DNA of 64,000 nucleotides from contig NZ_QJJL01000002.1 of the NCBI RefSeq assembly GCF_003201935.1, forward strand, positions 558,001-622,000. Reading direction: 5' to 3'. Below are positions 55,650-64,000 of this stretch, piece after piece. The stretch is from Loktanella sp. PT4BL (GTDB lineage: Bacteria; Pseudomonadota; Alphaproteobacteria; Rhodobacterales; Rhodobacteraceae). Numbering within the stretch: the first letter of the stretch is position 1; every line of letters starts with the position of its first letter. Position numbers and translations under genes: made by a program. The notes under the pieces were generated by a model. It was not told where the DNA came from, ran no database searches, and saw nothing but the letters and a program-made list of their open reading frames with translations.

Positions 55650-56554
55650 CAGGCCTTTTCCAGATCGGCCTTGGCGGCATCAAGGATACGTTTGGCCTCG
55701 GACCCCTGTAGCCTCTGGATATCGTCCTGATACTTGAGGATCGCCCCCAATGTATCGGCAATGGTGGCCGGTGACAGGTCAATCACATCCAGAGCCAGCA
55801 AACACTTGGCCCAGTCGATCGTTTCCGCAACCCCGGGTTTCTTGAACAGGTCCTCTTCGCGCAACCGCTGCACGAAGGCCACGATTTCGCGCGACAGGGA
55901 CTCGGAGGCCTCGGGCGCACGGGCATGGAGAATTTCAATTTCACGATCAAAATCGGGGTAATCGACCCAGTGATAGAGACACCGCCGCTTGAGCGCATCA
56001 TGGACTTCGCGGGTCCGGTTCGAGGTCAGGATCACTATGGGCGGTTCCGGTGCAGTGACCGTGCCAAGTTCGGGGATTGTGACCTGAAAATCACTCAACG
56101 CCTCAAGCAGGAACGCTTCAAACGGGGCGTCGGTCCGGTCGATTTCGTCAATCAAGAGCACCGGCGCGCCACCCGGTTGCGGGCGCATGGCCTGTAAGAG
56201 CGGTCTTTCAATCAGGTAATCTTCGGTGAAAAGCTCGGATTTCAGCATGTCGCGGTCGGTGCCGCCTGCGGCCTCGGCAGTGCGGATCGCGATCATCTGT
56301 TCGGCAAAGTTCCACTCGTAAACCGCCGAAGACGCATCCAACCCCTCATAGCATTGCAACCGGATCAAACGGCGGCCCAAAGCCTGCGCGATCACCTTGG
56401 CAATCTCGGTCTTGCCGGTCCCTGCCTCGCCTTCCAGAAACAGCGGACGGCCCAGTTTGAGGCTCAGAAACACCACCGTCGCCAATGCCCTCCCGCAGAC
56501 GTAATTCTCTGCCGCCAGTGCGGCCTGCACCTCATCAATGTCTGCAAATGCCAT
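55649..56554 (-). CDS. MoxR-type AAA+ ATPase, CoxD family
   Basis: A 301-residue AAA+ ATPase that works with VWA proteins as a chaperone. Walker A GEAGTGKT (42-49), Walker B in [14 protein letters not shown], sensor 1 region [14 protein letters not shown], and the arginine-rich LKRRCLYHW are present. It is the first gene of this Cox cluster (coxD-coxE-xdhC-molybdopterin binding-coxS-coxL-coxM). The start at 56554 has GGGAGG eight bases upstream. The open frame extends to 57043 antisense into the acyl-CoA dehydrogenase gene; that part is not real. Confidence 0.92.
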   Translation of the reverse strand: MAFADIDEVQAALAAENYVCGRALATVVFLSLKLGRPLFLEGEAGTGKTEIAKVIAQALGRRLIRLQCYEGLDASSAVYEWNFAEQMIAIRTAEAAGGTDRDMLKSELFTEDYLIERPLLQAMRPQPGGAPVLLIDEIDRTDAPFEAFLLEALSDFQVTIPELGTVTAPEPPIVILTSNRTREVHDALKRRCLYHWVDYPDFDREIEILHARAPEASESLSREIVAFVQRLREEDLFKKPGVAETIDWAKCLLALDVIDLSPATIADTLGAILKYQDDIQRLQGSEAKRILDAAKADLEKA

Positions 56555-56668
56555 TCTGTGATCCTCCCATGCCTTAGAACTGCATCCCCGCACCGCCGCG
56601 TCAAGCCGTCCATTGCCCCTGACCCGCAGACGTCCTACCCTGCGCGCGACAAGTTGGGAGCAAAGACA

Positions 56669-57892
56669 ATGAACGATTCCACGCCAATAAAAGCCACAGG
56701 TTTCGGTCCTGACCTTGGACCATTCGACTGGTCCGATCCGCTGCGCCTTGAAGACCAGCTGACCGAGGACGAGCGCATGTTGCGCGATGCGGCCAATGAG
56801 TTTGCGCAAAATACGCTGCAACCGCGCGTGACCGCCGCCTATCGCGATGCGACCGTTGATCCTGATATCTTTGCAGAAATGGGCGCCGCAGGCTTGCTCG
56901 GCCTGACGATCCCTGAAGAATACGGCGGTCTGGGTGCGGGCTATGTCACCTACGGGCTGGTCGCGCGCGAGGTTGAGCGGGTGGACAGCGGTTATCGGTC
57001 GATGATGTCGGTGCAATCCTCGCTCGTGATGTATCCGATCCACGCATACGGAAGCGAGGAACAGCGCCAGAAATACCTGCCCGGGCTTGCGGCGGGCACG
57101 CTGATCGGCTGTTTCGGCCTGACCGAACCAGATGCAGGTAGCGATCCTGCCGGTATGAAGACCACCGCGAAAAAGACTGATGATGGATATGTGATCAGCG
57201 GATCAAAGATGTGGATCAGCAACGCGCCGATAGCCGATGTCTTTGTCGTCTGGGCCAAATCCGAGGCACACGGCGGCAAGATCCGTGGTTTTGTGCTGGA
57301 AAAAGGCATGAAAGGCCTGTCGGCCCCCAAAATCGGCGGCAAGCTCAGCCTGCGTGCCTCTGTGACCGGTGAAATCGTGATGGATAACGTCGCCGTGGGT
57401 GAAGATGCCCTGCTGCCGGGCGTCCAAGGTCTGAAAGGGCCGTTCGGCTGTCTGAACCGCGCGCGCTACGGCATTGCGTGGGGTGTGATGGGCGCGGCCG
57501 AAGCGTGCTGGCATGCTGCGCGCCAATACGGGCTCGACCGCAAGCAATTCGGCAAGCCTCTGGCACAGACCCAGCTTTTCCAAAAGAAGCTGGCGGATAT
57601 GCAAACCGAGATCACACTTGGGCTGCAATCCGCGCTGCAACTGGGCCGCCTGATGGAAGCAGGCAAAGCCGCTCCGGAAATGATCAGCATGATGAAGCGG
57701 AACAACTGCGGCAAGGCACTGGATGTCGCGCGGGCCTCGCGGGACATGCATGGCGGGAATGGAATCAGCGAAGATTTCCAAATCATGCGCCACATGGTGA
57801 ACCTCGAAACGGTAAATACCTACGAGGGCACGCATGACGTGCACGCATTGATCCTTGGCCGTGCACAAACGGGGCTGCAGGCCTTCTTTTAG
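56669..57892 (+). CDS. gcdH: glutaryl-CoA dehydrogenase
   Basis: A 407-residue acyl-CoA dehydrogenase that oxidises and decarboxylates glutaryl-CoA to crotonyl-CoA in lysine and tryptophan breakdown. The catalytic base is E386 ([15 protein letters not shown]), and the GCDH-specific arginine context is present ([17 protein letters not shown]). FAD contacts such as [15 protein letters not shown] and KMWISNA are seen. The start at 56669 has GGGAG upstream. It is divergent from the CoxD gene by 114 bp. The substrate is inferred from overall likeness to GCDH. Confidence 0.92.
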   Translation: MNDSTPIKATGFGPDLGPFDWSDPLRLEDQLTEDERMLRDAANEFAQNTLQPRVTAAYRDATVDPDIFAEMGAAGLLGLTIPEEYGGLGAGYVTYGLVAREVERVDSGYRSMMSVQSSLVMYPIHAYGSEEQRQKYLPGLAAGTLIGCFGLTEPDAGSDPAGMKTTAKKTDDGYVISGSKMWISNAPIADVFVVWAKSEAHGGKIRGFVLEKGMKGLSAPKIGGKLSLRASVTGEIVMDNVAVGEDALLPGVQGLKGPFGCLNRARYGIAWGVMGAAEACWHAARQYGLDRKQFGKPLAQTQLFQKKLADMQTEITLGLQSALQLGRLMEAGKAAPEMISMMKRNNCGKALDVARASRDMHGGNGISEDFQIMRHMVNLETVNTYEGTHDVHALILGRAQTGLQAFF

Positions 57893-57922
57893 GCCAGCAG
57901 CGCAACATTAAACCTGTCTTTG

Positions 57923-57952
57923 TTGCTTATTTTACTGCCCGATTTGTATATA
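57923..57952 (+). promoter_or_regulatory. candidate sigma-70 promoter for the gene at 57993
   Basis: TTGCTT (57923-57928) and TATATA (57947-57952) with an 18-base spacer, in an AT-rich stretch 41 bp before the start codon. Pattern only. Confidence 0.35.
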
Positions 57953-57963
57953 CTCAGATGACA

Positions 57964-57985
57964 GGGGCGGGTGTGTTTCCGCCCC
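57964..57985 (+). other. 5' leader hairpin of the gene at 57993
   Basis: GGGGCGG and CCGCCCC are perfect 7-bp arms around an eight-base loop (57971-57978). It ends eight bases before the ATG, beside the likely ribosome site GGGG, so it could control access to it. Confidence 0.55.
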
Positions 57986-57992
57986 CGGGGTA

Positions 57993-58937
57993 ATGAGTAT
58001 GAATGACGGGCAGTTAGCCATCGATATCAGTCTGACGGACCTGAGCGCCAACGATTGGTTGGGTCGGATAGACGATTTTTGCGAAGATCACGGCTTCTTC
58101 GAGCAGCTTGGACGCGAGCATTGCGCGGGCTTTCTCGAGGCCGGAAACAAGCTTTTGGTCACCTTTGAGAACGCGCAACTGGTCCGCGAGAATAACCTCG
58201 ATGCGGAACCGCGCGGCTTTGCCTATACCCGCCACGAAGGCTGGTCGCTGCTGTCACTGTTTTCGTTCAAGGAGAGCTGGTTTCGCGATCACCATGTTTA
58301 TGAATTCTTTGACCGGCTGGTCGATGAAGGATTTTTCGACCAGTTCGAAAAGATCATCTTTCATGGTGGCGGCGGCGGTGCGTCATACGCTGCCGCAGCT
58401 TATTCGGTGACTGCACCGGGTGCGACGGTCATCGCGCTGCGCCCCCAGGCGACGCTTGATGCGGAACTGGCCGGCTGGGACCCGCGTTACAAACACGTGC
58501 GCCGGAAGAACTTTAACGACCGCTACGGCTATGCACCCGAGATGATTGATGCAGCGGACAAAGTGTTTGTTGCCTATGACCCGATCCAGCGGCTTGACGC
58601 CTGCCACGCTGCACTCTTCCGGCGGCCACAAGTGATCGCCCTGCCCTGCCCGCTGCTGGGTGATGATCTGGATCAGGCGTTTGACCGCCTGGGCATCCAT
58701 GATGTGATTATCAAACTGGCCATGGATGATATGCTGGATCGTCGTCGTTTCACGCGGCTTTTACGCGCACGGCGTTATGATCCTACCTATGTCCGCGCGC
58801 TCGTGCGCCGTTTGGTGGTGACGGGCCATCCCCGTTTGGGCCTGATCGTCTGTGAATACATGATCCGGCGTGGCCACAAAGCGTTCTTCATCGACAAGCG
58901 TGAAGAGCTCACGCCGACCGAAGACATTCACACGTAG
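57993..58937 (+). CDS. uncharacterised Rhodobacterales protein (often labelled PAPS reductase)
   Basis: A 314-residue cytoplasmic protein without signal peptide or membrane segment. A hydrolase-like Gly-rich turn (FHGGGGGASYAAAAYSVTAPGATVIALRPQATLD) suggests an alpha/beta fold, but I do not see the PP-loop or cysteines of PAPS reductases, so that common label seems wrong. Other conserved-looking parts are RYKHVRRKNFNDRYGYAPEMIDAADKVFVAYDP. The function is unknown. Preceded by a hairpin and a candidate promoter. Its end overlaps the convergent DUF1127 gene by 10 bp. Confidence 0.82.
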   Translation: MSMNDGQLAIDISLTDLSANDWLGRIDDFCEDHGFFEQLGREHCAGFLEAGNKLLVTFENAQLVRENNLDAEPRGFAYTRHEGWSLLSLFSFKESWFRDHHVYEFFDRLVDEGFFDQFEKIIFHGGGGGASYAAAAYSVTAPGATVIALRPQATLDAELAGWDPRYKHVRRKNFNDRYGYAPEMIDAADKVFVAYDPIQRLDACHAALFRRPQVIALPCPLLGDDLDQAFDRLGIHDVIIKLAMDDMLDRRRFTRLLRARRYDPTYVRALVRRLVVTGHPRLGLIVCEYMIRRGHKAFFIDKREELTPTEDIHT

Positions 58938-59140
58938 TAGGTATCGCGATAGACGTGTCGCAGGATTGTCTCACGGCTCAGACCGATATCGGCCAATTCG
59001 TCATCACTGAGCTTTTGCAGGCGAAGCACCTGCGCGGACCGGTTTTGCGCGGCCAAAAGCCGTGAGACGCCGCTTGCAATGGCGCCAAAGAAAGCAAGGA
59101 ACGGCAACGGCGCCGTGTGGGAAGAAGTATGTCTGGCCAT
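58928..59140 (-). CDS. DUF1127 domain protein
   Basis: A 70-residue protein with the DUF1127 motif near the C-terminus (LQKLSDDELADIGLSRETI). The N-terminus is hydrophobic (LPFLAFFGAIASGVSRLL). DUF1127 proteins are small, Arg-rich alphaproteobacterial proteins linked to RNA turnover, phosphate and stress responses in some species. Role here unknown. Convergent with the upstream gene, with a 10-bp overlap. Confidence 0.87.
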   Translation of the reverse strand: MARHTSSHTAPLPFLAFFGAIASGVSRLLAAQNRSAQVLRLQKLSDDELADIGLSRETILRHVYRDTYYV

Positions 59141-59251
59141 AATGGCTGTCCTATCGGGATCATTTGTTTCCCCCGCTAGATAGACGCCCTATCAGCCATG
59201 AAAACAGCCAAACCTGCATTGCTGCAATGCAGCAAACGCATGCCAGAGTGT

Positions 59252-59539
59252 TTAGCCCGCGTCTTGGCGGCCTTCGATCACCTTTTTCAGCACATTGAAG
59301 ATCCGCGTGCCGAAATAACCCAGGATTGCGCCGATGATGATCCCGAAGACCGATCCGCTATCAAAAGCGGCGGCGATGATTGCCGCGCCAAGCAGCGCCA
59401 CCATGAAGGCCACAAGACGCTTTTCTGCCGGTGTTACTTCAAAATAGCCCTCAAGCGTTTTGACGATCGGCGCTGCAACGGGGCCCTCGATCTGTGGTGT
59501 CAGAAACCCGGCGGCTGCCGCAATCAGAAATCCAAGCAT
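59252..59539 (-). CDS. small membrane protein of unknown function
   Basis: A 95-residue protein with an N-terminal hydrophobic stretch (MLGFLIAAAAGFLTP), a polar loop, and two hydrophobic helices (AFMVALLGAAIIAAAF, SVFGIIIGAILGYFG). The polar C-terminus is charged. GGGAGAG sits upstream of ATG 59539; the frame continues to 59608 without family features. No homologous family recognised. Confidence 0.72.
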   Translation of the reverse strand: MLGFLIAAAAGFLTPQIEGPVAAPIVKTLEGYFEVTPAEKRLVAFMVALLGAAIIAAAFDSGSVFGIIIGAILGYFGTRIFNVLKKVIEGRQDAG

Positions 59540-59674
59540 CCTGTCTCTCCCTTGAACCAGTGTCTTGGCCGGAAATATCATGAATTGCCGCAGGCTGTGC
59601 AAGGGCATTCAGGAAAGCGGTTTGCGCGCGAAAGGGCTATGGCGTCCTGCGGCGCAACGGTGTAATCGGAAAAC

Positions 59675-60727
59675 ATGCCAGATAGAAACCTGACCCGCCT
59701 CACCATCCGCCGCCCTGATGATTGGCATTTGCACCTGCGTGACGGTGCCATGCTGCGGGCGGTTTTGCCCGAAACCACACGGCATTTCGCCCGCGCGATC
59801 ATCATGCCAAATCTGGTGCCCCCTGTTGTGACCGCGGCACATGCTGCCGCCTATCGCGACCGTATCCTTGCGGCCCTTCCAGAGGGTGCCAAATTCACCC
59901 CGCTGATGACGCTTTATCTGACAGAAGCGACCGACCCCGAAGACGTGCGCGCGGCACATGCCGCAGGGATTGCGACGGCGGTGAAACTCTATCCCGCAGG
60001 GGCGACGACAAACTCGGCCTCTGGCGTGCGGGACTTTGAAAAAGTGCGCCCTGTGCTTGAGGTGATGGCCGAGATCGGCATGCCGCTTTGTGTGCATGGC
60101 GAGGTGACAGATCACGAGATTGATATTTTCGACCGCGAGGCGACGTTCATTGACAAAATCCTGAAACCGCTGCGCAAGAAAGTGCCCGACCTGAAGGTCG
60201 TGATGGAACATGTCACCACCCAAGACGCAGTGGATTACGTACGCGACAGCAGCAAGAACCTGGCTGCAACAATCACCACCCATCACCTGATTATCAACCG
60301 CAACCATATTCTGGCGGGCGGGATCAAACCGCATTTCTATTGCCTGCCGGTCGCGAAACGCGAAGCGCATCGCGTGGCACTGGTGCAGGCCGCCGTATCG
60401 GGCGACAAACGGTTCTTCCTCGGGACCGATAGCGCCCCTCATACCGATGCGCTGAAACTGCAGTCTTGCGGCTGTGCGGGTATCTTTACCGCGCCAAACA
60501 CCATGTCCTGTCTGGCTGAAGTGTTTGATGCAGCCGGTAAAATCAACAAGCTGGAAGATTTCGCCTCGCTCAATGGCCCGCGCTTTTATGGCCTGAAACC
60601 GAACGAAGACACGATCACCCTGACCAAGGGCGATCCTGTCAGCTATCCCGCCCATATCGACACCGAGGACGGGCCTGTGACCGTCTTTGACCCCGGGTTT
60701 GACCTGCACTGGCGCGTTGAAGAATAG
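59675..60727 (+). CDS. pyrC: dihydroorotase (class II)
   Basis: Dihydroorotase closes carbamoyl aspartate to dihydroorotate in pyrimidine synthesis. The 350-residue frame has zinc ligands in DWHLHLRDG (His18, His20), the carboxylated lysine near [13 protein letters not shown], further histidines in VMEHVTTQD and [12 protein letters not shown], and the Asp in LGTDSAPH. pyrE follows after 13 bp, so the two form an operon. Confidence 0.97.
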   Translation: MPDRNLTRLTIRRPDDWHLHLRDGAMLRAVLPETTRHFARAIIMPNLVPPVVTAAHAAAYRDRILAALPEGAKFTPLMTLYLTEATDPEDVRAAHAAGIATAVKLYPAGATTNSASGVRDFEKVRPVLEVMAEIGMPLCVHGEVTDHEIDIFDREATFIDKILKPLRKKVPDLKVVMEHVTTQDAVDYVRDSSKNLAATITTHHLIINRNHILAGGIKPHFYCLPVAKREAHRVALVQAAVSGDKRFFLGTDSAPHTDALKLQSCGCAGIFTAPNTMSCLAEVFDAAGKINKLEDFASLNGPRFYGLKPNEDTITLTKGDPVSYPAHIDTEDGPVTVFDPGFDLHWRVEE

Positions 60728-60740
60728 AAAGACCAACCCA

Positions 60741-61409
60741 ATGATCCCCACATCCTTTCCAGCTAAAGAAGAGATCGCGCGCCTGACCGCTGGCATGCTG
60801 CTTGAAATCGGTGCAATTGACTTCAACGCGACCGAGCCGTTCACCCATGCCTCGGGCAAAAAAGCCCCGACCTACGTGGATTGCCGCAAGCTGATTTCCT
60901 TCCCGCGCATCCGCTCCACGCTGATGGATTTCATGGCCGTATCGATCATGCGCGAAGCCGGGTTTGAAGCCTTCGACAACGTCGCAGGCGGTGAGACGGC
61001 GGGTATCCCCTTTGGGGCGCTGGTGGCGGAACGGCTGGCCCTGCCGATGACATATGTGCGCAAAAAGCCCAAAGGATACGGGCGCAACGCGCGGATCGAA
61101 GGTGTGATGACCGAAGGCCAGCGTGTCATTCTGGTTGAAGACCTGACCACCGACGGTGGCTCGAAACTCTCCTTCGTAGACGCGATCCGCGAGACTGGTG
61201 CCACCTGTTCGGCAACGGCCGTGATCTTCTACTACGGCATCTTCGAAGGCGTGGAACAAACGCTGGCTGACCACGGCGTGCAATTGATTTCGCTGTGCAC
61301 ATGGTGGGATGTCTTGGCAGAGGCCAAAGCGCGCGGTGCCTATGACGAGGCGACACTGGGCGCGGTTGAGGCCTATCTGAATGATCCGGCCGGCTGGACG
61401 CCCGCCTGA
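60741..61409 (+). CDS. pyrE: orotate phosphoribosyltransferase
   Basis: OPRTase makes orotidine 5'-monophosphate from orotate and PRPP. The 222-residue frame has the PRPP loop [14 protein letters not shown] and the [14 protein letters not shown] stretch that closes over the active site. The start at 60741 is preceded by AGAAAGACCA; an upstream frame to 60687 overlaps pyrC and adds no family sequence. It directly follows pyrC. Confidence 0.97.
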   Translation: MIPTSFPAKEEIARLTAGMLLEIGAIDFNATEPFTHASGKKAPTYVDCRKLISFPRIRSTLMDFMAVSIMREAGFEAFDNVAGGETAGIPFGALVAERLALPMTYVRKKPKGYGRNARIEGVMTEGQRVILVEDLTTDGGSKLSFVDAIRETGATCSATAVIFYYGIFEGVEQTLADHGVQLISLCTWWDVLAEAKARGAYDEATLGAVEAYLNDPAGWTPA

Positions 61410-61414
61410 TTTTC

Positions 61415-61434
61415 TTTTCCACAGCTGTGTATAA
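61415..61434. promoter_or_regulatory. divergent pair of DnaA-box-like sites upstream of dnaB
   Basis: TTTTCCACA (61415-61423) and, on the other strand, TTATACACA (61434-61426) face each other across two bases. Both are one base from the DnaA consensus TTATCCACA. A third site, GTATCCACA, is at 61538-61546. Confidence 0.45.
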
Positions 61435-61516
61435 AATTCACGGGGTTCGGCGTACATCCTGGAGGCAGTGATGGCACTGGCGCTACATGTTGATCGAATC
61501 AGCATAATCCGCGATG

Positions 61517-61538
61517 CTCTCGGAAAGTTATCCGAGAG
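61517..61538 (+). other. perfect hairpin in the dnaB leader
   Basis: CTCTCGGA (61517-61524) and TCCGAGAG (61531-61538), 8-bp arms with a six-base loop, 72 bp before the dnaB start. No T-run follows, so it is probably not a terminator of pyrE. Confidence 0.5.
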
Positions 61539-61610
61539 TATCCACAGCTATTTGGCTGGCGTAGCGCAGGCCTGAACTGCTAGGACGCCCTCGGGAACAG
61601 GTGAGCAGCA

Positions 61611-63098
61611 ATGAATGAAATAACAACTTTTAATGCTTCCGGCGTCCAAGAAGCCGACGCCGACTTGATGCCGCATTCCATTGAGGCCGAACAGCAGCTT
61701 CTGGGTGCCATTCTGACCAATAACGATGTGTTTGACCGTGTGGCGTCGATCATTGGCCCCAAGCACTTCTACGATCCCGTCCATGCGCGCATCTTCGAAA
61801 CCGCCGCCACGCGCATTGGCCGCAACATGCTGGCGAGCCCCGTGACGCTCAAGGCGTTCATGGAAGACGACGAAGGTCTCAAGGAACTGGGCGGCCCGCC
61901 CTATCTTGCCCGCCTCGCGGGGGCTGCGATTTCTGCCTTTGCCGCGCGCGACTATGCGCAGATGATCTATGATCTGGCGACACGGCGCGAATTGATCAAA
62001 CTGGGCCGTGACATCACCGACAAGGCCGCCAAGGTCGACGTTGATCACGAACCCCGCGAACAGATTGTCGAGGCCGAACAGGCGCTTTATTCGCTGGCCG
62101 AACAGGGGGTGTCGGAAAAGGGCTTTCAGTCTTTCCTTGCCGCCGTCACCGAGGCCGTGAATGTCGCCAATACAGCCTATCAACGCGATGGCGGGCTGGC
62201 AGGTATTTCGACCGGTCTTGTGGATATGGACAAGAAACTGGGGGGCCTGCACAAATCCGACCTTCTGATCCTTGCCGGTCGCCCTTCGATGGGGAAAACC
62301 TCGCTTGCGACCAACATTGCCTACAACGTCGCGAAGGCGTACCGCAAAGGCCAGTTGCAGGACGGCACCGAAGGCGCAGTCGACGGTGGCGTCGTCGGGT
62401 TCTTCTCGCTCGAAATGAGTGCAGAGCAGCTTGCAGGGCGCATTCTGGCGGAAGCCTCCGAGATCTCGTCACATAAAATCCGCCAAGGTGACATGACCGA
62501 GGGCGAATTCCGTCGCTTCGTGGATGCCGCCAAAGAGCTTGAATCCTGCCCGCTGTTTATCGACGACACTGCTGCAATCCCGATTTCGCAACTGGCGGCA
62601 CGTGCGCGGCGGCTCAAGCGGACACACGGGCTTGATCTTTTAATCGTGGACTACTTGCAGCTTGTGCGCGGCACGTCGGACAACCGTGTACAGGAAATCG
62701 GTGAAATCTCGATGGGCCTCAAAGCCATCGCCAAGGAATTGAACATTCCTGTCATCGCGCTGTCCCAATTGTCGCGTCAGGTTGAAAGCCGGGAAGATAA
62801 ACGCCCACAGCTTTCGGACTTGCGCGAATCCGGCTCTATCGAGCAGGATGCGGATGTTGTTATGTTCGTTTACCGTGGTGAATACTATGTCGAGCGTGAG
62901 AAACCTGAAGACCACAATATGGAAGCAATCGCGGCCTGGCAGGAAAAAATGTCGAGCCTTCACGGCAAAGCCGAGGTTATTGTGGGCAAACAACGGCACG
63001 GCCCGATTGGCACGGTCGAGCTTTCGTTTACCGCAGAGTTCACGCGGTTCGGCAATTTGGTCAAACCCTGGCAACAAGGGGACGACCAGCAGTTCTAG
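61611..63098 (+). CDS. dnaB: replicative DNA helicase
   Basis: DnaB unwinds DNA at the replication fork. The 495-residue protein has an N-terminal DnaB_N domain (about 20-125; MPHSIEAEQQLLGAILTNNDVFDRV) and a RecA-like ATPase domain (about 200-480) with Walker A GRPSMGKTS near 223-231 and Walker B LLIVDYLQLV. Sensor and arginine-finger regions (QLSRQVESREDKRPQLSDLRESGSIEQDADVV) are intact. No intein is present. The 200-bp leader has DnaA-like boxes. Confidence 0.98.
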   Translation: MNEITTFNASGVQEADADLMPHSIEAEQQLLGAILTNNDVFDRVASIIGPKHFYDPVHARIFETAATRIGRNMLASPVTLKAFMEDDEGLKELGGPPYLARLAGAAISAFAARDYAQMIYDLATRRELIKLGRDITDKAAKVDVDHEPREQIVEAEQALYSLAEQGVSEKGFQSFLAAVTEAVNVANTAYQRDGGLAGISTGLVDMDKKLGGLHKSDLLILAGRPSMGKTSLATNIAYNVAKAYRKGQLQDGTEGAVDGGVVGFFSLEMSAEQLAGRILAEASEISSHKIRQGDMTEGEFRRFVDAAKELESCPLFIDDTAAIPISQLAARARRLKRTHGLDLLIVDYLQLVRGTSDNRVQEIGEISMGLKAIAKELNIPVIALSQLSRQVESREDKRPQLSDLRESGSIEQDADVVMFVYRGEYYVEREKPEDHNMEAIAAWQEKMSSLHGKAEVIVGKQRHGPIGTVELSFTAEFTRFGNLVKPWQQGDDQQF

Positions 63099-63111
63099 AA
63101 AGGAACGCATT

Positions 63112-63495
63112 ATCAAACGGCTTGTATTTGTATTGGCCCTGTTGGCACCGCCCGCTGCGGCGCAAACCTCGCAAGACTATCTGGTGCGCTTTACCGGATT
63201 CCTGGGCGATCTGCGGCTGTTCCAACCTGACGTGCGCGCAGGACTGTCGGGAGAAACCGACGAGACCGCGCAAGTGGCTATTGCTATGAATGAAGAGGCC
63301 ACGGCTGCCTTCGCGCTGTTCACCCGAACCCACGTCAATCAGTCCGTCACCTTCACAGTCTGCGGACAATCGTTTGAGGACATTGCCGTACAGGCCCCCA
63401 TCGAAACCGGCTTTGCAATCACGCAAGCCATGCCGCTGGAACGTGCGCAGGAAATGGTCGATGCGCTGAACGGGTTGGGCGACTGCCCGGAATAA
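63112..63495 (+). CDS. small secreted protein with non-AUG start
   Basis: A 127-residue protein whose signal peptide (KRLVFVLALLAPPAAAQ) must be translated, yet no ATG, GTG or TTG precedes it. AAAGGA (63099-63104) lies seven bases upstream of ATC 63112 and four upstream of ATT 63109; one of these must serve as start. The mature part has two cysteines (VCGQSF and DCPE at the end) and a conserved-looking MPLERAQEMVDALNGLG. No family recognised. It follows dnaB by 13 bp. TTG 63136 is an alternative but would cut the signal peptide short. Confidence 0.7.
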   Translation: MKRLVFVLALLAPPAAAQTSQDYLVRFTGFLGDLRLFQPDVRAGLSGETDETAQVAIAMNEEATAAFALFTRTHVNQSVTFTVCGQSFEDIAVQAPIETGFAITQAMPLERAQEMVDALNGLGDCPE

Positions 63496-63552
63496 CAGGT
63501 CTGCGTTCGTAAAACACTTGCCCCACCCGAACGCCCCTGACAAAAGGTCGCC

Positions 63553-64000
63553 ATGAGTACTGGACGCCTGATCATTGACCTTGACGCTGTAGTCGCCAAT
63601 TGGCGCGCTCTGGATGCGATGACAAATTGCAAGACCGGTGCAGTGGTCAAAGCCAATGGCTATGGGCTGGGGTCAGGCAATGTCGCAAAGGCGCTATTCA
63701 AGGAAGGTGTGCGCCAGTTTTTCGTGGCCGTCGCCGAAGAAGCGCTCCCGATCCGCGAAGAACTGGGCCCGAAGCCCGAAATCTGTGTGTTCTCTGGCCA
63801 CATGAAGGGCGATACGGCGCTGATCCGCGATCTGGGCCTGACGCCGATGTTGAATTCGGTGGAACAACTGACGCTCCATTTCGAAGCCCTGCCCGGCCAT
63901 CCTTTCGGCATTCAGCTTGATACCGGCATGAACCGGCTGGGCATGGAAATGCAGGAATGGGCGGCGGTGGCCGAAGTGGCCCTGTCGCAAGACCCGCGTT
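63553..64000 (+). CDS. alr: alanine racemase (partial)
   Basis: Alanine racemase supplies D-alanine for peptidoglycan. The first 149 residues are present; the rest is beyond the window. The PLP lysine is K33 ([19 protein letters not shown]) and the typical block [10 protein letters not shown] follows. The start at 63553 has AAAGG upstream. About 57 bp separate it from the small secreted protein. Confidence 0.95.
   Translation, partial: MSTGRLIIDLDAVVANWRALDAMTNCKTGAVVKANGYGLGSGNVAKALFKEGVRQFFVAVAEEALPIREELGPKPEICVFSGHMKGDTALIRDLGLTPMLNSVEQLTLHFEALPGHPFGIQLDTGMNRLGMEMQEWAAVAEVALSQDPR

Noticed and set aside
59609..60859. 416-residue minus-strand open frame over pyrC
   Set aside because: Antisense shadow of pyrC with His/Arg-rich composition and no domain.
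1..64000. CRISPR array, prophage, transposase or toxin-antitoxin genes
   Set aside because: No regularly spaced repeats, integrase, transposase or phage structural genes were seen in the window.

Overview
The window looks like a stretch of chromosome from a marine Rhodobacteraceae (Roseobacter-group) alphaproteobacterium. This rests on family recognition, not on a search. The indicators are high G+C coding sequence with strong third-position G/C bias, a 407-residue 5-aminolevulinate synthase of the Rhodobacter HemA type, the amidase/PBP1A/prfB order, the rodZ-like/ispG order, a TRAP transporter operon, a form II CoxSLM operon and a DUF1127 protein. I see no insertion sequence, prophage, integrase or CRISPR array, so most of the window is core genome with small accessory patches.

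Layout. 1-4333 (-): queA (cut by the window edge) behind an AsmA/YhdP-like giant protein. 4380-7618 (+): a PrxQ/Bcp peroxiredoxin, a DUF455 ferritin-like protein, then an M23 endopeptidase overlapping a bactofilin. 7668-20447 (-): a long run of DUF2189 membrane protein, amidase, prfB, PBP1A, N-acetylmuramoyl-alanine amidase, aminotransferase, a small secreted protein, ispG, a RodZ-like protein and hemA. 20750-23248 (+): an M20 dipeptidase and a YghZ-like aldo/keto reductase. 23307-24755 (-): two identical tRNA-Asp genes and a pirin. 25100-29636 (+): an RpiR regulator, a DctP-DctQ-DctM TRAP transporter and a racemase-fold protein that lacks both catalytic cysteines. 29777-34722 (-): tRNA-Val, a histidine phosphatase, an HU-like protein, lon and tgt.

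35300-39662 holds a small hypothetical gene, a sufT-like/IscA-type iron-sulfur pair, tpiA, a convergent B12-binding regulator and a divergent cytochrome P450. 39665-46908 holds a DUF2145-like protein, a small lipoprotein, an Lrp regulator, then the assimilatory sulfate operon (cysG, DUF2849, sulfite reductase, APS-type cysH, DUF934) and ferredoxin-NADP reductase. 46981-48500 has an alanine-rich coiled-coil protein and infC, which appears to start with AUA. 48555-56554 (-) is a complete molybdenum hydroxylase operon (CoxD, CoxE, XdhC, a molybdopterin-binding protein, CoxS, CoxL, CoxM). 56669-64000 holds glutaryl-CoA dehydrogenase, an uncharacterised Rhodobacterales protein, DUF1127 and a small membrane protein, then pyrC, pyrE, dnaB, a small secreted protein with a non-standard start, and the start of alr.

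The most interesting signals are mostly between genes. They include two tandem perfect hairpins between coxS and coxL, two 13-bp palindromes exactly 53 bp apart upstream of the lipoprotein gene, an inverted repeat before the TRAP operon plus a motif shared across the pirin/rpiR gap, DnaA-box-like sites and a perfect hairpin before dnaB, an FNR-type box before hemA, and a heat-shock-type promoter before lon. Among proteins, the cysteine-less racemase, the 57993-58937 family and the B12-binding protein beside a P450 deserve a second look. No single undescribed multi-gene system stands out.
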